Shown in pieces: positions 14,174-18,516 of a DNA stretch of 18,516 nucleotides. The stretch covers positions 1-18,516 of the forward strand of contig JBFEUI010000048.1 in assembly GCA_041547565.1 (NCBI GenBank), in the 5' to 3' direction. Made by a program: the position numbers and the translations under genes. Positions within the stretch are counted from its first letter, which is position 1; the number at the start of each line of letters is the position of its first letter. The stretch is from JBFEUI01 sp041547565 (lineage in GTDB: Bacteria; Pseudomonadota; Gammaproteobacteria; Thiohalomonadales; Thiohalomonadaceae). A model generated the notes under the pieces. The model did no database searches. It was not told the origin of the DNA and was given only the letters and a program-made list of their open reading frames with translations.

Positions 14174-15031
14174 ATGAGTAAAGCAGGTATCTATTTGCTT
14201 GCGGCAATGGTCTCTGGAGTGCTGCCGTTTTCTGCGCTTCGTGCCGAGAGCGTCGAGACGGTGACCATCCCCCATGTCAGCGACAAGGCGCGGGAGAGTT
14301 TTCGCAGTTCCTACCTGTTCGCCGATGGCCACAAGGCCTTTGCCATAGCGCCCGGCGGGGCCTGGTCGTGGCGCTCGGAGATGGTTACCGAAGAGGGGGC
14401 GTCGCAGGCAGCCATTGAACAGTGCAGTAAATATACCCAGCAGAAGTGCGTGCTGTTTGCCGTGAACGATCAGGTGGTGTTTGACCGCGAGGGCTGGACC
14501 CGATTATGGGGACCCTATCTGGATGCGAAGGCGGCTGTGGCCGCACCGGTGGGCAATCGCGTCGGTCAACGCTTTTACGATCTGGAGCTGACGAAGGAGG
14601 GCAAGCCGGTGAAGCTCTCCGAGCTGCGCGGCAAGGTGGTGCTGCTGCACTTCTGGGGTTCCTGGTGTCCGCCGTGTTGCCGTGAACTGCCGTCGATGCA
14701 AAACCTCTACACCGCGCTGGAAGACCAGCGTGACAATGTTGAACTGGTGCTGGCGCAGGTGCGCGAGCCGTTCGCAGAGTCGAAGCGCTGGCTGGCCACC
14801 CAAAAGATCAGGATCCCGCTCTACGACTCGGGCGTGCGTGACAGCGAGGATGAGTACCTGACACTGGCCGGCGGCAAGAAGATCAGTGACCGGTTGCTGG
14901 GCAAGGTGTTCCCCACCACCTACGTGCTCGATAAACACGGCATTGTGGTCTTCGCCCACTCAGGCCCCATAAAGCAGTGGCCGGTCTATATGCCGTTTTT
15001 GCTGGATGCGGTGGAGCGATCGGGAAAGTAG
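14174..15031 (+). CDS. TlpA-like thioredoxin with extra N-terminal domain
   Basis: A 285-residue exported protein in two parts. Residues 1-24 are a signal peptide (cleavage near LRA). Residues about 40-105 form a small domain (SYLFADGHKAFAIAPGG, then QAAIEQCSKYTQQKC and VLFAVNDQVVFD) with Cys84 and Cys92 that could form a disulfide; this pattern recurs in exported proteins but I cannot name its role. Residues about 128-285 are a TlpA/ResA-like thioredoxin fold with VVLLHFWGSWCPPCC (redox Cys165 and Cys168, plus Cys169) and cis-proline FPTTYVLDKHG. GAGAGG at 14165-14170 precedes the ATG at 14174, though the spacing is short; a GTG at 14150 in frame is the alternative. It follows the TRAP binding protein and may be co-transcribed. 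Cys169 next to the CxxC is unusual. Confidence 0.9.
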   Translation: MSKAGIYLLAAMVSGVLPFSALRAESVETVTIPHVSDKARESFRSSYLFADGHKAFAIAPGGAWSWRSEMVTEEGASQAAIEQCSKYTQQKCVLFAVNDQVVFDREGWTRLWGPYLDAKAAVAAPVGNRVGQRFYDLELTKEGKPVKLSELRGKVVLLHFWGSWCPPCCRELPSMQNLYTALEDQRDNVELVLAQVREPFAESKRWLATQKIRIPLYDSGVRDSEDEYLTLAGGKKISDRLLGKVFPTTYVLDKHGIVVFAHSGPIKQWPVYMPFLLDAVERSGK

Positions 15032-15285
15032 TTTCTGCTTAATGAAAGTGACTGTGAGAAAGTAAATTTTTAAGTGTACTTAAGTGATACTGCGCTTTTG
15101 ATATTTGTCACAATTTTGTTACAAATTATCATGATGGTTGCACTTTACAGCTTTGTTTATAAATATCAGTATAGAGTCGTTAATGGGTATAAGATTTCAA
15201 TTATAACGACACAGACAATCATAATATTCCAATATATACTTAAATCGAAAGCAAACAATAATGATTCTAAGGAAAGGAGTGCGTC
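15032..15285. other. AT-rich gap, no convincing gene
   Basis: From the TlpA-like stop to the HMA-like start the sequence becomes markedly A+T rich, unlike the left part of the window. An open frame from a GTG at 15074 gives a hydrophobic, low-complexity stretch but runs far into the next gene in another frame and has no ribosome site, so I do not call it. Promoters for the islet genes probably lie here; many TA-rich hexamers make an exact call meaningless. Confidence 0.5.
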
Positions 15286-15522
15286 ATGTCAGATATTAAA
15301 ATGGTTGATATTACATTCCACATCGACAAAGAGACCGATGATGCAACTCGGGCGAAAGTGGAAAGCGATCTTCGTCAGGTTGATGGCGTGGTCAGTGTTC
15401 ATATGCCCGAGGATGAACGGCATCTTGTTGTTGTAGAATATAACGCCGATACAACCACCTCATCAGACCTGCTAGCCACTGTTCAGGGGGCGGCTGGCCA
15501 CGCTGAGATGATCGGGCTTTGA
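15286..15522 (+). CDS. Small HMA-fold-like protein lacking metal-binding cysteines
   Basis: A 78-residue protein with a strong ribosome site (AAAGGAG about 15272-15280) before the ATG. The pattern MVDITFHIDKETDDATRAKVESDLRQ, then VDGVVSVHMPEDERHLVVVEYNADTTTSSDLLATVQ, resembles the beta-alpha-beta-beta-alpha-beta fold of heavy-metal-associated (HMA) domains such as copper chaperones. The usual MxCxxC metal site is absent and the protein has no cysteine at all, so metal transfer by that route is excluded. It is the first gene of the AT-rich islet, upstream of a small membrane protein and DsrE2. It could be a structural or regulatory relative of HMA proteins; its function is unknown. Confidence 0.8.
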   Translation: MSDIKMVDITFHIDKETDDATRAKVESDLRQVDGVVSVHMPEDERHLVVVEYNADTTTSSDLLATVQGAAGHAEMIGL

Positions 15523-15547
15523 ACTGATAATTCAAAGCTCTTTGTTT

Positions 15548-15565
15548 ACTCTCTAGCATGAGAGT
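15548..15565. repeat. Short perfect hairpin after the HMA-like gene
   Basis: ACTCTC (15548-15553) and GAGAGT (15560-15565) form a six-base-pair stem with a six-base loop, 25 bases after the HMA-like stop. A G-run rather than a T-run follows, so it is not a standard terminator on the plus strand. It may protect the transcript end or pause polymerase. Confidence 0.35.
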
Positions 15566-15619
15566 GGGGGTTATGCCTTTGCTCGTCGGCGCAGTATCGG
15601 TATCGGTAATTTAACACAG

Positions 15620-15640
15620 TGACATTATGAAATAGTGTCA
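15620..15640 (+). promoter_or_regulatory. Inverted repeat next to a ribosome binding site
   Basis: TGACATTAT and ATAGTGTCA (15620-15628 and 15632-15640) pair around GAA; the one imperfect pair would be G-U in RNA, so a nine-pair stem can form. It ends directly before GGAGGGA (15641-15647), the ribosome site of the next gene. As DNA it could be a repressor operator with TGACA/TGTCA arms; as RNA it could influence ribosome access. No regulator family is assigned. Confidence 0.4.
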
Positions 15641-15647
15641 GGAGGGA

Positions 15648-15953
15648 GTGTGCCATCTTTCTGATGTAATGCATAAAATAGATACATCGCGGGACTCGCT
15701 AACAACTTGTGAAAAGACAAAATACAAGGAGTTAGCAAGTCAGATATGGAGATCGCATTCCATGCGAAGATTGCTGTTTGCGGTTGCATATTGCGTCTTA
15801 TCCCTGTTTATTGCTGATTTAACTTCTTCCCTCTTTCTTCATATCGGTGTCATTGCAGCCGACGATGTTGATGCAATATTCAACATGGTTATGTTGTCTC
15901 TGTTTGTTATGTATATCGTAATTAGTATGGCCGGCCTGATACGAAAACCGTGA
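15648..15953 (+). CDS. Small membrane protein, function unknown
   Basis: An open frame of 101 codons encoding a basic, polar N-terminus of about 38 residues and then two hydrophobic helices (from RRLLFAVAYCVLSLFIADL and from FNMVMLSLFVMYIVISMAG), ending RKP. I do not recognise the family. The start is uncertain. The GTG at 15648 sits directly on the GGAGGGA sequence, too close for normal spacing; ATG at 15669 is too far from it; ATG at 15762 (MRRLLFAV) has GGAG at 15748-15751 and would leave a 63-residue two-helix protein. It lies between the HMA-like gene and dsrE2 in the same direction, and shares their AT-rich composition. Confidence 0.6.
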   Translation: MCHLSDVMHKIDTSRDSLTTCEKTKYKELASQIWRSHSMRRLLFAVAYCVLSLFIADLTSSLFLHIGVIAADDVDAIFNMVMLSLFVMYIVISMAGLIRKP

Positions 15954-16080
15954 ATGTTTAAAATAGCAATACTGGTACTAAATATTCGAAAAATTATCTA
16001 CTTTCTGAAACTATAAATATGGCATCAAGAGCGGTGTTCATTGAACGGCTCTGGCCAGCTATCCAAGGAGAGGTGAAGTC

Positions 16081-16698
16081 ATGCCAAGTGATGTAGATAC
16101 AGCCATTGGTGCATTAACTGAGCAAGGTTCTTCCCTGGATGAATGGTTTGATGCTCGTTTTGCGGAAAAAATGGAGGAGTACAACTCAGCAAAGATTCCA
16201 AGCCTTTCCATCATGGTAACCAAGGGGAACCTCGATTGGGCCTATCCTGCTTTTATTATTGGTTCAACTGCCGCGGCACTTGACTGGAAAGTCTCGATGT
16301 TCTTTACATTTTATGGTTTAAGCCTTCTCAAGAAGGAGGTTGATCCAAAAGTGACAGCACTTGGTAATACAGCAATGCCGATGAAGATGCCCCTTGGTCC
16401 GGATTGGTTTAGAAATATAGAGTGGGATATTCCTTACATCGTACAGACAAATATTCCGGGTTTTGAGTCGATAGCCACTACTCTGATGAAACAGACGTTA
16501 AAACATAAAGGTGTCGCAACAATCTCAGATCTTCGTGAGGCCTGTGTGGAGTTGGGGGTGGAAATGATGGCCTGTCAGATGACGGTTGATGTCTTTGGTT
16601 GGGGTAGGGATGAATTTTTTTCCGGTGTGACAGACTGGGCAGGTGCAGCAACATACCTGTCAAAGGCCAGTGAAGCAGATGTTACGCTATATATCTGA
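16081..16698 (+). CDS. DsrE2-family sulfur-trafficking protein
   Basis: DsrE/DsrF/DrsH-like protein of the DsrE2 group, 205 residues. Known relatives occur in rhd-tusA-dsrE2 clusters of sulfur oxidisers and are proposed to carry or anchor sulfane sulfur at the membrane. Seen here are the family motifs SIMVTKGNLDWAYPAFIIG, a strongly hydrophobic stretch through WKVSMFFTFYGLSLLKK, NTAMPMKMPLG, and ISDLREACVELGVEMMACQMTVDVF with the conserved-type cysteines 155 and 165. It ends AATYLSKASEADVTLYI, like its relatives. A ribosome site AAGGAG...AGGTGA lies at 16065-16076. No rhodanese or tusA gene sits next to it, unlike the best-known arrangement; instead it follows the unknown small membrane protein. 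The 127-base gap before it shows no gene. Confidence 0.88.
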   Translation: MPSDVDTAIGALTEQGSSLDEWFDARFAEKMEEYNSAKIPSLSIMVTKGNLDWAYPAFIIGSTAAALDWKVSMFFTFYGLSLLKKEVDPKVTALGNTAMPMKMPLGPDWFRNIEWDIPYIVQTNIPGFESIATTLMKQTLKHKGVATISDLREACVELGVEMMACQMTVDVFGWGRDEFFSGVTDWAGAATYLSKASEADVTLYI

Positions 16699-16731
16699 TT
16701 ATACGCCGTGAGAGAATAACGAATTACGATT

Positions 16732-16751
16732 GAGGGTGTACTATCGCCCTC
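16732..16751. repeat. Imperfect hairpin downstream of dsrE2
   Basis: GAGGG (16732-16736) and CCCTC (16747-16751) form a stem with a ten-base loop, and flanking TTAC (16724-16727) and GTAA (16752-16755) can extend it across a bulge. No T-run follows. It lies between dsrE2 and the main terminator. Confidence 0.35.
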
Positions 16752-16816
16752 GTAACTCAACAAGCTTTCCAAGCTATTATTCTTCCATGGTGGAAATTGA
16801 ACAAGCGCTGACATTT

Positions 16817-16831
16817 CTCATTGGCAATGAG
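16817..16831. repeat. Small hairpin before the shared terminator
   Basis: CTCATT-GGC-AATGAG is a perfect six-base-pair inverted repeat with a three-base loop, just left of the main terminator. It may add to transcription arrest of the minus-strand cytochrome operon. Confidence 0.3.
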
Positions 16832-16845
16832 TTATAAAGAACAAT

Positions 16846-16876
16846 AAAAAAGGGGCAGCCTTGGCTGCCCCTTTTT
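16846..16876. terminator. Strong bidirectional intrinsic terminator
   Basis: A-run (16846-16851), GGGGCAGCC (16852-16860), TT, GGCTGCCCC (16863-16871) and T-run (16872-16876). The nine-pair GC-rich stem with A-run on one side and T-run on the other can end transcription from both directions. It separates dsrE2 (plus) from the cytochrome b gene (minus). Confidence 0.92.
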
Positions 16877-16898
16877 GTGTGCATCGACAGATGATGCC

Positions 16899-17495
16899 TT
16901 ACTCTACCTCTTCCCACCCGGTGATCATCGCCTTGATGTGGGAGGTCCAGGTGTGGCCGGCGGTGGCCAAGTATACGTGCACGATGAAGAAGATCAGCAT
17001 CATGAAGGCACCCAGTGTGTGCGCCAGTGCCACCCACTCCAGCGGCAGGCTACCCAGGCCGTACTCAGGCCACACGTCGTAGAACAGGTAGAGCCAGCCG
17101 CTGAACCAGATCAGCGGGTTGATCACCAGCAGCACGAACAGATAGGCCAGACGCTGCAGCGGGTTGTGCTTGGTCAGCGTGGTCTGGCGGAACGGGTGCG
17201 GCGCGTGGGTGAAGATACCGGTCGCGTAGTACTTGATCATGGCATCGACCTTCTCCAGCGTCGGGATGTACTGCTTCCATTCGCCAGTGGTGAAGTGCCA
17301 GAAGATGGCAAACACCCACAGGCTGACCAGGGTCCATGCGGCGATGGTGTGAGTGTTGACCGCGGTCTCGAAGCCCAGCAGGCTGTAGGAACCGTGGACC
17401 TCGAAGCCGGTTACCAGCATGGTGATGATGAGCGCGGCCTGTGACCAGTGCCAGAAGCGCTCGAAGCGTTTGAAGATATAGATTCTCTCTGACAT
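16899..17495 (-). CDS. Membrane cytochrome b (Ni-hydrogenase/thiosulfate-reductase b-type, cytochrome b561-like)
   Basis: A 198-residue four-helix integral membrane di-heme cytochrome b that likely exchanges electrons between quinol and a periplasmic cytochrome. Helices are visible around SQAALIITMLVTGF, TIAAWTLVSLWVFAIFWHF, NPLQRLAYLFVLLVINPLIW and LAHTLGAFMMLIFFIVHVYLA. Candidate heme ligands are the histidines in FERFWHW (near the N-terminus), TAVNTHTIA, FWHF, LAHTLG and VHVYLA. The ATG at 17495 is chosen because it starts MSERIYIFKRFERFWHW, common in this family, and lies four bases after the stop of the cytochrome c gene with AGG/GGA just before. That arrangement says the two are one operon, with this protein the quinone-side partner. 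Family naming between hydrogenase, formate dehydrogenase and thiosulfate reductase subunits is not resolvable by eye. Confidence 0.9.
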   Translation of the reverse strand: MSERIYIFKRFERFWHWSQAALIITMLVTGFEVHGSYSLLGFETAVNTHTIAAWTLVSLWVFAIFWHFTTGEWKQYIPTLEKVDAMIKYYATGIFTHAPHPFRQTTLTKHNPLQRLAYLFVLLVINPLIWFSGWLYLFYDVWPEYGLGSLPLEWVALAHTLGAFMMLIFFIVHVYLATAGHTWTSHIKAMITGWEEVE

Positions 17496-17499
17496 TTTC

Positions 17500-18516
17500 C
17501 TAGGCCCCCTTCCTGTCAGCGATGATGCGGATGGCACCGTGGATAATGACGCCGACGAGCGACAGCAGCGCGATGATGTAGAACAGCTTGTCGAGCAGCG
17601 GTGTGTTGCCGGTGCCTGGCATGTAGATGCCGTCTATACCCTTCATGCGGCCGTTTTCGTTATGGCACTGGGCACAGGTCAGGGCATCCTCTTTCGGCGC
17701 CACCATGTGGGTGATGGGCCAGGACATCTCGGTTTCGACAAAGGCCTTCTTGCCGCTGTACTCGGTGCCCATGGCGGCCATGCCGGTAGTCAGCGCCTTG
17801 TCCCAGTCGAAGTTCTTCCAGAAGGCCGTGTCGTCGTCACCGGCCGTGTGGAACACGGCGAGTGACTTCTTCTCGGCATCGATGGGCTGCTTGCCACGGA
17901 ACACCTTGAACGGCCAGATGCGTGCACCCGGGTCGTTGGGACCACCCTTGAAGTCGTTGATCTTGACGACCTCGTCAGGATTGACCTCGTCACCGAACAG
18001 GGTGAACTGGACCTCGCCGTTGTACCACTTGTACTCCGGGATGACGTAACGGTCATAGGTGAAGTCGCCCTTCTTGGTGTCGTAGGAGACCTTGCCGGAG
18101 CTCGCATGCAGCTTGATTGGTTTGCCGTTCTCGTCCTTCTTGCCCGCGGTGGACCAGTCCCAGGTCATCTTGGTGTAGTGCTTGCCGCGAGCGTACTCGG
18201 GGATGTGGCAGGTCTGGCAGGCCAGCTTGCGCGCATGGGTGTTGAGACGGTCCTGCTCCTCGGGATGAGGGGTATCGCCGTGACAGGCCTGGCAGGTTGA
18301 CGGGTTGCGGTCGCCATACTTGCCGCGCATCAGCGGGCCTTCCTTGTCGGAGGGCTGGGTGTGGTAGCGGCTGCCGGCCACGTCGTGCTCACCGTCGGCG
18401 TGACAGGTGGAGCAGCTGAAGTCCAGGCCGTCGGCATCCATGTGCACGTCGAGGAACTTGGCCGGTTTTTCCAGCGACTTGTCCAGGTCGCCGTGCTTGA
18501 CCGCGTTACCGCCGCC
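17500..18516 (-). CDS. Octaheme tetrathionate-reductase-family cytochrome c, 5' end outside window
   Basis: Multiheme c-type cytochrome, open to the right edge, so only the last 338 residues are visible and the start and signal peptide are missing. Four CxxCH heme sites are seen: CSTCH (18400-18414), CQACH, CQTCH, and CAQCH nearer the C-terminus. Segments such as NAVKHGDLDKSLEKP, LDVHMDADGLDFSCSTCH, and ITHMVAPKEDALTCAQCHNENG resemble the octaheme tetrathionate reductase (OTR) family; four more hemes would be expected upstream. Unlike soluble Shewanella OTR, the C-terminus ends in one hydrophobic helix (LFYIIALLSLVGVIIHGAI) followed by basic residues, which should anchor it in the inner membrane facing the periplasm. 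It is followed after four bases by the cytochrome b gene. OTR proteins reduce tetrathionate, nitrite and hydroxylamine in vitro; the native substrate here is open. Confidence 0.78.
   Translation of the reverse strand, partial: GGGNAVKHGDLDKSLEKPAKFLDVHMDADGLDFSCSTCHADGEHDVAGSRYHTQPSDKEGPLMRGKYGDRNPSTCQACHGDTPHPEEQDRLNTHARKLACQTCHIPEYARGKHYTKMTWDWSTAGKKDENGKPIKLHASSGKVSYDTKKGDFTYDRYVIPEYKWYNGEVQFTLFGDEVNPDEVVKINDFKGGPNDPGARIWPFKVFRGKQPIDAEKKSLAVFHTAGDDDTAFWKNFDWDKALTTGMAAMGTEYSGKKAFVETEMSWPITHMVAPKEDALTCAQCHNENGRMKGIDGIYMPGTGNTPLLDKLFYIIALLSLVGVIIHGAIRIIADRKGA

Noticed and set aside
15074..15436. 120-codon plus-strand frame with a hydrophobic N-terminus
   Set aside because: Weak GTG start without a ribosome site, low-complexity AT-driven residues, and it overlaps most of the well-supported HMA-like gene in another frame. 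A short membrane peptide here cannot be fully excluded.
1..18516. tRNA, rRNA, CRISPR array, insertion sequence or phage genes
   Set aside because: No cloverleaf-like stretch, no regularly spaced repeats, no transposase, integrase or phage proteins were found on reading both strands; the AT-rich islet has no flanking repeats I can see.

Overview
The window looks like chromosomal DNA of a gammaproteobacterium, most likely a sulfur-oxidising one such as a Chromatiales or Sedimenticola-like lineage. UvrD, TopA, PurE, TsaC, PldA and HemF all read as gammaproteobacterial-type proteins. A DsrE2 sulfur-carrier protein and an octaheme tetrathionate-reductase-type cytochrome c point to sulfur compound metabolism. 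The oxygen-dependent HemF, a truncated globin and a hemerythrin suggest a cell that meets changing oxygen or NO levels. The lineage is inferred from gene content only.

Layout. 1-4352 (+): housekeeping genes topA (5' end outside the window), purE, tsaC and pldA; tsaC and pldA overlap by 4 bases. 4378-4845 (-): a bacteriohemerythrin, convergent with pldA and divergent from hemF. 5059-5988 (+): hemF. 6091-8985 (+): a large membrane MHYT-PAS-PAS-GGDEF-EAL protein with both cyclic-di-GMP active sites intact. 9011-10667 (-): a tightly overlapping three-gene unit transcribed truncated hemoglobin, then a secreted alpha/beta-hydrolase-like protein, then a TlpA-like thioredoxin. 10774-12939 (+): uvrD, divergent from the globin. 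13023-14102 (+): a Tat-exported TRAP solute-binding protein without its membrane partners nearby. 14174-15031 (+): a second, longer TlpA-like protein with an extra N-terminal domain.

15032-16850 is visibly richer in A+T than the rest. It carries a 78-residue HMA-fold-like protein with no cysteines, a small two-helix membrane protein and a DsrE2-family protein, each with good or plausible ribosome binding sites. A strong bidirectional terminator at 16846-16876 closes the islet. Beyond it, on the minus strand, lie a membrane cytochrome b and an octaheme-type cytochrome c that runs off the right edge.

Themes. Two genes handle O2/NO through iron (hemerythrin, globin), one probably senses gases through MHYT, two are periplasmic thiol-disulfide proteins, and the right-hand third concerns sulfur and electron transfer at the membrane. 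The least explained parts are the globin-hydrolase-TlpA operon and the AT-rich islet.
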